In this document: positions 30,901 through 42,900 of the stretch, in pieces | How the letters are laid out: every line of letters begins with the position of its first letter | Numbering within the stretch: position 1 is the stretch's first letter | Assembly (NCBI GenBank): GCA_949775045.1 | Contig: OX459096.1 | Coordinates: 49,947,438-50,011,437 of the forward strand | Reading direction: 5' to 3' | DNA: 64,000 nucleotides | Source: Metridium senile | Taxonomy: Eukaryota > Cnidaria > Anthozoa > Actiniaria > Metridiidae | Position numbers and translations under genes: made by a program | The notes under the pieces: generated by a model | Told to the model about the DNA's origin: nothing | Databases searched by the model: none | The model's input: the letters and a program-made list of their open reading frames with translations, nothing else

Positions 30901-33900
30901 CAGGTACAAGTTTGTTTGAAAAATTCACACAATTTGGGAAAGGAATTAAATACGCTTTTGAAGCATTTAGAAATAAATTCCATCGATTTAATCCCCACCA
31001 AAAACTACCAGAATATATGGAGTTAGCGAATATGGAGGATATAGAAACTGATAAAAAAGAGGATATAGAAACTGATAAAAAATATGCTACTCTTCTAACT
31101 AATGAAATTCTACACTTATATCCAGAATATAATGAACCTGATTATAAAAATGTTCTAAAATCTTTTAGATTAAATAGGGGAAGTCAAATAGAAATGTATG
31201 ATCCTTTAAACAAAAAATGGAAGGTACTAGGATCTGATGAAAGACAAATTCCTAGGGCTTTAAAAAGAAAACTTGGATGGTCGAATGAACACATTATGAG
31301 ATACAAATATGCAAAGGAAAAACTTGATGTTTGGTTTGAAAAAAATATTATTACGCGAGAAAATGGTTATGATCTCTATGATGACAATGGTATTATGAAC
31401 GTAAAGGGTCCAAATGATTCAAAATTCCGAAGAATAAATACAAAAAGTGGTGATTTTTACACAGAAAGTTATAAAGGCGCGGTTTCAACTTTAACTAATC
31501 AAATAAAAGAAGACTTAGGTCCTTCAAATTTCGATCGACGCCAAGAAGCTGAAGAAGCGGTAAAGAAAGGTATGGAACAACTCAATAAAGTAAAAATGGA
31601 AAAGGAAAAATTACAAAAAGAAAATATTGAAAATATTGTAGAATTAAATAATATAGTTGATCAAATGACTGATCAAGTTAGTAGGGGACAGGTAAATAAC
31701 AAGGAAGAAATCATAACCCAACTACAAAATATAAAACACAACAGCCAAACAATACCCGAGAGGATACAAGTGCTCGAAAATGAAGAATCTCTCATCAAGG
31801 TAACAAATGAACAGATAGAAGAAAGGTTAAAACAATTAAAGGTACATGATGGTGATGTAGTGGATCGTACTCAAAAAGTAGAAAATGAAGAAAGAGAAAC
31901 ACTACGAGATATAGATCAAAATGAGGATGAGATTGAACGTATAAATGAGAGGATGCCATTACGAGAAAGAATCAAAGAGATAATTAAAAAGTATGGTCTT
32001 ACTGTTACAGGAATAGCTTTAGCGGTTGGTACTATTATAGGTGTTATCATCAATAGTTTAAAAGCAGGTCTTACATCTGTTGCGACAGGTGTGGGTAATG
32101 GTTTAAAAGCCATAGGCAAAAAGCTTGGTCAGATACTTCCAGGTATGGTTGGTGCAATAGCTTCTTTCATATTTAGAACTGCTGGGCAGGTTGTAGGATT
32201 CCTTGCTAAGAATGCATGGTTATTAATTGTTGCAGTCGTTTTGTATGTTGTAGAAAGATATAAAAAGAAAAGATGAATATATAATATATAGAATGACAAT
32301 ACTACACATTGATAAAACAGTAGCTGATAACACTATTTGGTTTGATGCCCCGATTCAAAAAAGTAAGCAGATATCACTAATATCTTGTAATTTCGTAAAT
32401 AAGATGATGAATCTTAGTAGTGAAGGAACCATCTCAGATTTAAAAGGTAATGTACTATTAAGAGGCTGTCGGCCTAAGAGCGGATAAGGCAAAAATCGGA
32501 CCATCGCCGATTTCCATGATTTTTTCAGTGAACAACAACTATCATATGCCATCAACAAATATCACTTTGATTTGGATGAATTCGATTTTTTTGGTACTTT
32601 ACGAGACGATTTTCGGCGACCCCTCGAAACTCGCTAATTGAGCGTTATTGACGCGGCAATAAAGCAGTACGTATAGGTGTTCATCGAAATTTTATTATTC
32701 AATGAAATAAACTGAAATTTGTACACATGCAAATATCATCCTTGGGCTGTATTCTAAACGTTAAATGGCTGAGTTGTGTTACATTTCGACTGAGATATGA
32801 ATTTTTTAAAATGTATACCAAATTGTCAAAATACGCTTAGCGGTAAAATGCCTTCAGGTAAAAGCGATTTTCTCGAAAGTGGGACCTAACTTTAAGATAA
32901 GTCTGTTATATTTCAAAAGTACTAGGACCAGTCTACAAACTTATAAAATAAAATTTGTGGGCACTCTTAATAAACTAGCCGAACGATGACTTCAAAGTTC
33001 ACTGAATTTTGCTAAATTCAGGAAAATCCATAATAAATCTTATTTGTCGGTGTGACGGTTTAAGGCCAAATTTTGAGCCACATATCTTTGAATGAGTATA
33101 AACAGTCCTTCAAAAGTAATTTTGATAGTTAAGTAAGCATTTAGGACATTTTTAGGTTTTTAGAATGATTTTAGAGGCCGCAATCTACTGATCAATTTCA
33201 TGTCTGCAATATATGCAAATTAGATACGAATGTTTACATCAAAGATCACACAATCCTAATTTTAGATGAAAACTTATTTTATTCAAACTATTAAACTACT
33301 AAATTGTTATACAATACTTTTAAAGTTCTAACGATGTATATGTAAGAAATTTTTACGGTGTTTTGCCCGGGGGGGGGGGGGGGGGGGGTACTCCCTTTGT
33401 CCAAGTGGTAGGGGTGATCGGCGTACCTTTTAGGGTTAAAATATTTCCAGTGCGTATCTTTTAGGGTCCTTTTAGAGTTTTGGCTCAAAAATCAGTTTTA
33501 ATGGTCATTTTTACTCTGATTTATTTGTATCTGTGCGTACCTTTTAGGAGTCATTTTCAAAACCTCCGCCGATCACTCCTACCACTTGGACAAAGGGAGT
33601 ACCCCCCCCCCCCCTCCCCCCCGGGGGTGTTTTGTTGCCTGCTAGTGAAAGAGGATCGGTCGCAATCTGCAGCTGAAGTATTACGCGCCTGTCACGCGCT
33701 TGCAATATAACTGTGAAACACATTACTAAATTGTCCAAAATATTGCTAATTGAAAAATATATAAGAAAAAAATTAATATGAAATAGTACATGAGTATATT
33801 AAACGGTGGCGCTTAGATATGAATTTTATTTTCGAGTGATAAAAAATAATATTTTACGAGCGAGCACAGCAAGCGAGTACTATGTTGTTTTTAACACAAT

Positions 33901-36900
33901 AAAATTAAATGTGTATCTTCAAGCCACCGTGTGATGTTCTTTTTGATTGTATGGACAAACTGAGGCAAACCAAGGCTTTTTGATTGTATGGACAAACTGA
34001 TGCAAACCAAGGCATTTTAATTGTATGGACAAACTGAGGCAAACCAACGTTTTTGATGGAAGGACAAACTGAGGCAAATCAAGGCTCTTTGATTGTATGG
34101 ACAAACTGAGGCAAACCAAAGCTTTTTGATTGCATAGACAAACTGAGGCAAACTAAGGCTGCGTTCATTATGTATGGCAGAGGGGGGAAGGGGGGGGGGG
34201 GGGCAGGTGAAATTTAGGGGGATCTGGAAAAAAATTACAAGAAAGGGGAATGTCAGAAAAGTAGGGGGATAACAAGGAGGGAGTGGATAAATTTTTATTC
34301 TTGAGAGGGGGGATTGTTAATTTTTTTGAGAATTGTGAGGGAGGATTGGAATTTTTTTTGATTTGTTTGCATTTAAAATTTTCACCTGCCTTCCCCTCTG
34401 CCATACATAATGAACGCAGCCTAAAATAAAAACATATAAGCTTCAGCTTAATTTCAATTTCATTTCAATTCAAAAATAGTAATATTCTTTGTTTTTTACC
34501 TCTAAATTCTTTTGTGTTTTACCTCTAAATTCGAGGAGCCGCCTTTTATTGCAGGATCAAGCGACAAGAAACTGACAGTAAATTTTTTAGGGCGTGTGGG
34601 TACACCGGGACATTTGGTACATAAAATTTCCATTTCACTAGTGAAAACATGGAAAATACGAGTGTTTTAGTTTCCGATAAAAAAAAAATTATTATCTATA
34701 CAATAAAATTTAGTATTAGTAATATTTCACGAACATATTGTTATGTACTTTGAGTATAGAGTCCTTTTCGTATAAGTGGGAAATTTGAGTATAACGCGAT
34801 ACCACGTTCATCCTTTTGACAATAACTGACTTGATTATTTCCACCCGCCTATCTTTTCTTCCTTTCTGCTATCTTTTTTCCTTTCACTGATCTCTTTTTT
34901 ATTTATTTCCTTCTTTATCCACGTTCCATCTTTTTATTCCCCTTCTTTTTGTTATTTCTGTCTCTCTTTCTGTCTCTCTTTCTATCTCTCTTTCTGTCTT
35001 TGTATCTGTCTTTTTGTCTCTCTTTCTGTCTGTCTTTCTATCTCTCTTTCTTTCTATCTCTCTTTATGTTTTTCTATCTTTCTCTCTTTCTTTCTTTGTT
35101 TCACATATCTTAATTTTTTTTTCGTTTCTGCCTTGTTTTACTTTAATATATACTTTTATATTATGGTTCTTTAATCAAGAATCCTGAAGTTGTTGGGTGT
35201 GGCTTGGAACAAGATTTTGTTCTATTTTTTTTCTCCCTAACTGGTGTTTTATTCTTTTTTTTTGGTTTCTTTTTTATATTTTTCCACCCGCGTCTTATAT
35301 TTTTTCGCAGTCAGATATCAACAAATGTGTGCTACTCCTTCTACTTGAACCACATTCGGTCTTTAAAGTTTCATGGAAAGAACAACTGGGCGGAGAATTC
35401 GAAAAAGCCATTGGTAAAAGTATTGAACGGGACGTCTGACTTACAACACAACTACAACCAGTCTGGCGCTAGTTGTCGCCAATTACGTGTAATTGAAACA
35501 AACAAGTGCCATTAACTAATAAAGCGAAGCCAGAAAACTTTTTAAATAACAAATCTGTCTTGCATATTTTTCTCTGCTGTTAAAAAGAAAACACTCAAGT
35601 TCTTTTGATCAAGAAAAAAAATCAAGACTGTGAACGGTAAACGTAACATGTACATGCAGCGACTAATGGATGATATACACTCTATCACTATTAGAAAGTG
35701 TGAGCAAAATTGTTAAGATATCTGAAAAAAGCATCGATAAAACTTTTTATAATATTGTATAATATTTTAATATTTTAATGATTTGAATAAAATAAGTTTT
35801 AATCTTAAGATCGCGTGATCTTTGATGTAAACATTTGTATCTAATTTGCATATTGCAGACATGAAATTGATCAGTAGATTACGGCCTCTAAAATCATTCT
35901 AAAAACCTAAAAATGTCCTAAATGCTTACTTAACTATCAAAATTACTTTTGAAGGACTGTTTATACTCATTCAAAGATATGCGGCTCAAAATTTGGCCTT
36001 ATACCGTCACACCGACAAATAAGATTTATTAATGGGTTTTCCTGAATTTAGCAAAATTGAGTGAACTTTGAAGTCATCGTTCGGCTAGTTTATTAAGAGT
36101 GCCCACAAATTTTATTTTATAAGTTTGTAGACTGGTCCTAGTACTTTTGAAATATAACAGACTTATCTTAAAGTTAGGTCCCACTTTCGAGAAAATCGCT
36201 TTTACCTGAAGGCATTTTACCGCTAAGCGTATTTTGACAATTTGGTATACATTTAAAAAAAATCATATCTCAGTCGAAATGTAACACAACTCAGCCATTT
36301 AACGTTTAGAATACAGCCCAAGGATGATATTTGCATGTGTACAAATTTCAGTTTATTTCATTGAATAATAAAATTTCGGTGAACACCTATACGTACTGCT
36401 TTATTGCCGCGTCAATAACGCTCAATTAGCGAGTTTCGAGGGGTCGCCGAAAATCGTCTCGTAAAGTACCAAAAAAATCGAATTCATCCAAATCAAAGTG
36501 ATATTTGTTGATGGCATATGATAGTTGTTGTTCACTGAAAAAATCATGGAAATCGGCGATGGTTCGATTTTTGCCTTATCCGCTCTTAGGCCGACAGCCT
36601 CTTAAGAATTCTGAAAGGTAATTACTCTAATGTTACTCAAGTAAAGAGTATAATTGATAAAGTGTTATTTATTGGTGAAAAACCTGTTATCATAGAGAGA
36701 AACTATTTTATCCCGAGCACAGATATTATGTTAAATGATTCATTAGCAAAGCTATTAAATCTTAACACTAATCTCAAAGCAAAATCGAGAAATGAAATAA
36801 AAATATCTAAAACCCCAAGTGCTATATATATACATTGTAGCATTATCAATTCAATGCAGGTTATGCAGAATAATAAATATTCTCAAGCGTTGACGTATAT

Positions 36901-39900
36901 CAACACAAAAAGTTTTAGTGATACAATAAGTTACAATCCAGAGCGGTTGTACATACCTGTTAGTCATGACTATATCAATAGTATTAGGTTTTGGGTAACA
37001 GATACAAATAATAAATTAATAAAGGATGGTTTATATCCAATGCATCTCGTATTAGAAATCATATAAAAAATAAAATAGTTGTTATATTATATATAATGAC
37101 AGATTATGACACGCTTTATCCTGAGATTCCTCAACCATCAGGTGATAATTTCCGACTTCATAAGGTTAATATGGTTATAACTCAACTAGGCGCTGAGCTT
37201 AAGCATTATGAACATGTAAGAAAGAAGTATGTTAGAGTAAGATCGTTCTTCCATACATCAGCTATTACAACTGGAACTCTAGGTGGTTTACTAACAGCAT
37301 CAGGGATAGGGACAAGCCTTACAGGGCCTGGTGTTGTTGTTGGAATACCTCTGAGCGCCGTTGGGGGTGCTCTAGGACTGGTTTCAGCTGGTTGTGCTAT
37401 TGCGACAAAACGTCTTACTAAAAAGATATCAAAGCATGAGAAAACCATTCAACTAATCAAATCAAAGGAGAACACTATTAGCGACCTTGTTTCTAAAGCA
37501 TTGCATGATAATCAAATTGATGAAAAAGAGTTCACATTAATCATGTCTGAGCTTCAAAAATATGAAACATTGAAAAGTGATATAAGATTTAAAAGAAACA
37601 ATGAGTTTTTAAAAAACGATCTGGTGGATATAGAGAAAATGAGAGAGGAAGTGAAAAAAGAGATTGTGGGACAACTAGTAAATCCAAAGAACTAACCTTA
37701 TCATTTAATAGAGAACCATATGGTGGTTATATTTATAAGATTAGATATAACAAAGATTAGATATAACAAAGAAATGTATTAAATATATAAAAGTTAATTT
37801 CATATTATATTAATATAATACAATATGAAGTGGAATGATTTCATCAACAAATATCCAAAATACAATAAAAACAGATTTTCTAATGAGGGTGGTAATGTAA
37901 AATTCTTATTCAATGGTGATAATTATGATCCATTTGATAATAATGGCAATCTGATTAAAACATTATACGAATTTCCAAGCTGGAATGGACACACATATAA
38001 ACCTGAAGATATACGTGACTTTCTGGGTTCGCGTTTTCCGAAGAGCCTGCTATTAACAAATAAAAAATATGAATTTCCTTGTATAAATGTAAATAATAAA
38101 TCAAAAAATCATATTGAGAAACTACTATTAAAAATATTCGTTACCCCTGAACATTCTTTCGTAGCAAAAATAAATGATATTTTTCAATTAACTCCACAAT
38201 CCTTTGACAATGTTTCCGAATATCAGGTTTGGGCAACTGAACCTAATATGAAATATTGGTCACAACAGCTTAATTTTGCTGTTTGGTGTGCAACCGCAGG
38301 ATGTGGTATACCGTATTTTCTGATAGAGGGAGATACACAAATTGGTTGTATTTTTAGATTCCATGTTCTTTTCACCATCAGAAGAATACTCAGTGAATTA
38401 AGCGTACCGCTTCCTTGGGATAGTGCTTTCGTGTGGAATGGAACTAGATATAATAAGGGAGGTTTTTTAAAGATCTGTAACGAATTTGGAATAAAAAACC
38501 CAGACTTTAGATTTTTTGGTAGTTCAACGGATAATGATCTCTTTTCATTCCATTATGTAAGCCCGAATAATGATAAATACACAGGATATTATCAAAGTAC
38601 ACATAAGGATAGAACACAGTACAATTGGTTTATACCTGAGGAAGGAAAAGGACTGACAAGAGCTGGGCTTTCTCGCTTAAACCAATCTATCGAAGCCTTT
38701 GTTTATTGCGTTCTAGGCTCTCAAGTAAATACTCGATCATCGATCATAGGAGATAGTGGCTCTGCTTTAGAGACTCAAGATGAGTTTTTGAAACTATTCG
38801 AAAGCTCCACGATTGAGAGAGACATATCTAAAAGCATCCAGAGATACCAGTTTGCTATCCAACAAGCTAAAGTTAGACTCGATTTGGCGTTAAGCCCTGG
38901 TTAGTGATTAATACTAATTCAGTCATTGGTTACAACAACAAGCTTTTGAAGGCAACAAGTAATATGATTTTTGGTGTTAATAATATAAACAACGAAATAA
39001 AATCATCAGGCTTACCCGATCATGGAGGTTCAAAAACAAAACTACCACATCAGTCAAATAATGATAAACAAAAAACAAACAATACTGATAATTCTGGTAA
39101 AACCAATAATTTTAATAAACCAAATATCAAACCCAAACCATCATCTAAAACACATGAAACTAATTTAGCGGTGATAACAGTTGGTGTAGCTGGTTTAGCT
39201 TGGTACATGTTTCGGTAGATTGTGCCGACCCACAAAGGGAAAGTCCCGTTTTATTACGTTATTGATTAATAACAACCAAAATCACCCATATTATACTATG
39301 GCTTAAAAAAGAAAACACTAGATAATATTGTAGCATATTGAACACAAGAAAGTATTAGTTGTATAGTACGTTCTTGTTATCACTCAAAAAGGGTCAGGAT
39401 AATAATTATTCCGTCTCTTTATCAAATGCTTTTTTCTTCTTATTTGGACGTTTGTTAGCAGACTTTTTATAATTTTCCGGTAAGTCTTCCTTTTGTATAT
39501 AACTGAATTTATACCTACAATTATCTACCTTTGATATACCTGATTTACAATTATTTAGCCCCTCACACACCATCTTAACAATCCCAGGATTAACACCTAA
39601 ATGCTGGTTAATAGAATACATACTATTATAAAATGTTTCTTCATTTGTATCAATATTAGTAGCTTTTACACATTTTTTATTCTGGTGGTTCTTAGAAGCA
39701 AATGAGTAATCCCTACCCGTAGCAGACTTTTTACAATTCTGTTTTTGTGTTACTACTTGTAAATTAACTAATCTATTATCATCTTTTATATTGTTGATAT
39801 GATCAATTACTTTACCGTCTGTTATCAAACCGTTAAAACACTCCCAAATAAATCTGTGGGCATAATAATTTTTTCTATTACTTTCACCATGTTTCCTGAT

Positions 39901-42900
39901 AGTTACCATTAAATAACCACTATGATGAATTACACCTTTCATTTGATTTTGTCTTATTATTTGGATGATATAACCATCTTTACTACTTGCGTATAAGTTA
40001 TACACAGGATGAATATTATAAAACTTCCCATTATTTATGTTATTCTCTGACATTATAATATTATAAAGTGATAAACCTTTAAGCCTTATTTATTTTTACT
40101 ATGTTTTTTTAAAATAATTTAGAATATTGTTTTTAATTTCATTATCAACATTCTTAATTTTACTATAGTTATTATATATAATATCAATAATGTAATTATA
40201 AGCTACACGAATTTGTTTACAGTTATTGGCACCTGTAATCATAACACAACCACGTTCAAAAACAAAAATTGATATATCCTTTTTACCCTTGTAATTATAT
40301 TTAATATCTACTGATGCATGTATAACTGGATCATAAAAACAGTTGGCATTTTCATCTAATAAAACCTGGTATAGTTGATTTCTATCCACTAAAAAATTAA
40401 GATTAAAATTACTATTAATCATTACAATATTAAAATTATATATTTGATCAACAGTTAATTTACTTGCATTGCTTATAAATGACATATCTGTTATTTTTTT
40501 TGTTTTTGGATTATAAACAGCTCTTACCTTTAGTAACTCTCGACATAAAATATTAATAGCTTTGTAACAATCCTTAATTTGACGACAACCAGTCATTTGA
40601 ATCGCTCCATTCCTAAAAAGTTTAATATTAATATTTTTATCTTCTGATACCTGCACTATAACACTAGCTTGGTTAAAGAATGAAACTTGGCCTTTATTAC
40701 TTATCTTGTTTTTCTTAGTTTTAATATTCTTTTTTGGTTTAATAATAGTTCTATTAATAACAGTATGTTTAACTCCAACAATCCCATTTTTACAAAGTTT
40801 TAGATACTTAGCAATGTTTTCCAAATTGAAAACTGTATCAAATTTCCCGGTTAGTGTCATAGTTGATATTTTTAATTCCTCTGGAAGAATTGTTGTATCA
40901 AACTTTTTAAATTGTATTTTTTTATTCATAATAATATATTATATAATTATCTCTTTAAGCCTTAAGTATTAATTTTTTTATTAATAAATAGGGTAATCCC
41001 CAGCCATTAGTCATAGGGTAATCCCCAACCATTAGTCATGTCTAGGCTTGCCTCGGTGATGTCATCGGGAAATCCCCCATCCTTGGGCAAGTTCAAACAT
41101 GTACATTAGTAACAGGGAAATACCCGTCTACTTACGTCATGTTTAGGAGTCACGCAAATCCAAGGATTGTTTATTAGCATAGGAATAAAATCTTTAACCT
41201 AGCATTGGATACCTAGCATCGAATACCTAGCATCGGATACCTAGGATGTTTTCAACCTAGCATTGAATACCTAGGGTCGGATACCTAAGACGTTTTTAAC
41301 CTAAAATTTGATTGACAGGGGTATTATCCTTCTGGTAGATCCTGCCGTGGTGTCACACAACTTATCCAGTCACGAAATCCAGCTTTTGGTAATCACGGCA
41401 AAAATGCGCCAGAACATACCAATCCCTACTACTAAGGTCAACAGCCAATCAGCATCTATTATATATTTCCCTGCTATTCGCTGGGGGCTCAGAACACGAA
41501 TATGTTCGTTATTTCGCAGACAGTTATTACGGGGAATAAACTGGATGTAACGCAGGCTATCTTAAACCTCGAGCTCGCGACAACAACAAATAAAGACTGA
41601 GCTCAAATCGGCCTGTCTGAAAACTACTCCCAACAGCCCAAAGCGCCTCAAATATAACCCAAATTCTATCTTTCTTTTTCTGGCGTCGTTTTTGAACTCA
41701 CTGTCAACGAGACTCCCCGTAAAGGTAAACAGTGGATCAAGGACCAGAGGATCAACGGACCAACCATTGGGAAAAAGAGGAAGAATAAAAAAATAATACA
41801 AATAAAACAACAGCAACAAATACGTATTAATTCGTTTGAAATGGTCTCAAGCTAATCCGAGAAATTAATTAATAATTGAAACTCAGACTGAAAAAACTAT
41901 CAGATCAATTAGGAAATCTGAGCAATCCAGGTAGCCCAGTAAGTCGCCAACAGGGCGTCTAGTTATTATTAAAATAATATTATTGTTTCTTGTTTTACCT
42001 TGCCCAAGATTTGGTTGTGCCCCTTGTCTTTGTCCCATGGCTTCTTCAATGACCTTCAGGTTGTTCTTGTAGAAATCATTATTTGGTTCTAGTTCAATAG
42101 CCTGTGTTCGACATAAATATAGTATAACTAGCCATTCATTGAAGAAAATGTCAAGCAAGCAGTGCAAGAAGCAATAAAAGTAATATTTAAAGCTTATGAA
42201 TTCCTTTCCAGCAAAGATTGATATATCACAGTGTTTCTTTCTTACCCTTTTGTAGCTGTCTTGAGCTTGGGGAAGGTCGTTCATTTTCTGATACGACAGA
42301 CTGTTTATAAAGATAGAGTAAAACATTTTGATTAGTATTCAAACATGTGTGTATGATTATGATTGTCGCGGAGAAAAAAGCAATTTATGCAATTGCAATT
42401 ATAGAAGCCCGAAAAAAAAAATCGGGACTTCAACGGGATTTGAACCCATGACCTTTGCAGTACCAGTGCAATGCTCTACCAACTGAGCTATGAAGCCACA
42501 TATGTTGGTAGGAGGTCATTTTGCTGAGTTCAATAAACCACAGAGTGAGATGTAGATACGTATTCAAACAGTTCAAAAATCTTGTATTTTTCTATCAAAT
42601 TGATAGACTGTATTTAGCTTGCTCTTTTTTCGCTGACAATACACAATTCATCAAGGTACTTGTTCAACACTCTTCTGTTTTTCTCAATAAAAATATTTTG
42701 AAGATAATTATCTCCCAAAAGGACGTAATAAGGTCTACTTTTTGTTAATTGTTATTATTATGAATAGAAAATTAAATAACAAGCAAATTCTATAAAATTG
42801 CTGTAAAAAAAGACTTTAAATTATTTTAATACATCACATGACTTGTGACATACCCCATTCGTCCATAAGCTTTACTGTAATTTGGGTCTAGCTTGAGGGC

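Larger units (their letters stand above)
32462..36601. mobile_element. TTAA-flanked transposon with 0.8-kb inverted arms, 4,140 bp
   Basis: TTAA lies on both sides (32458-32461 and 36602-36605). The left end GAGGCTGTCGGCCTAAGAGC is inverted at the right end, and the arms match over roughly 790 bp (32462-33250 and 35813-36601) with few differences, which indicates recent insertion. The middle holds two other MITEs, a 37-bp tandem repeat and a polypyrimidine tract, but no transposase. TTAA duplication points to piggyBac or Kolobok-type mobilisation; the terminal bases fit neither clearly. Confidence 0.85.
32293..37066 (+). pseudogene. Candidate minor capsid (penton-like) gene, split by a 4.1-kb transposon
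   Basis: The 5' part (32293-32461) starts with an ATG behind an ATATAATATATAGA tract. The 3' part (36606-37066) ends with a stop and contains [20 protein letters not shown] and a terminal segment, [20 protein letters not shown], like the last strands of other Polinton minor capsid candidates I recall. Between them is a TTAA-flanked element. The halves remain in the same frame (169 + 461 nt), so the insertion is the only lesion seen. About 209 codons in total fits a single-jelly-roll protein; that role is inferred. Confidence 0.6.
21459..41433. mobile_element. Polinton/Maverick DNA transposon (virus-like), about 20 kb
   Basis: Termini start AGTAGTAGGGATTGGTATGT and are inverted at 41433, with TIRs of about 365 bp. 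AAGGT lies on both sides (21454-21458, 41434-41438), one base shorter than the usual 6-bp Polinton duplication. It encodes pPolB, integrase, packaging ATPase, capsid candidates and accessory genes. Without the 4.1-kb insertion it is about 15.8 kb, a normal size. All large frames except one are open, so the element looks young, or was active until the insertion at 32458. It occupies intron 7 of SGTA. Confidence 0.93.
20963..41559. mobile_element. Foldback transposon (9-bp TSD) that hosts the Polinton
   Basis: The left end TAGCCTGCGTTACATCCGGT is matched by its inverted copy ending at 41559, and TCTTAAACC flanks both ends (20954-20962 and 41560-41568). Without the Polinton the element is about 620 bp: left arm 20963-21215, loop, right arm 21335-21458 continuing at 41434-41559. 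The 9-bp duplication suggests a Mutator-like transposon, but there is no transposase. The arm-loop region 21158-21335 holds a helicase-like exon fragment. Confidence 0.75.

Noticed and set aside
35197..35515. 80- and 103-aa frames inside the TTAA element
   Set aside because: They lie in a polypyrimidine-rich stretch and overlap each other in different frames; no transposase motif.
36662..37066. Stand-alone 134-aa gene starting at the ATG
   Set aside because: The frame is open upstream to the TTAA junction and continues the frame of the 32293 gene, so it is the 3' half of a split gene.
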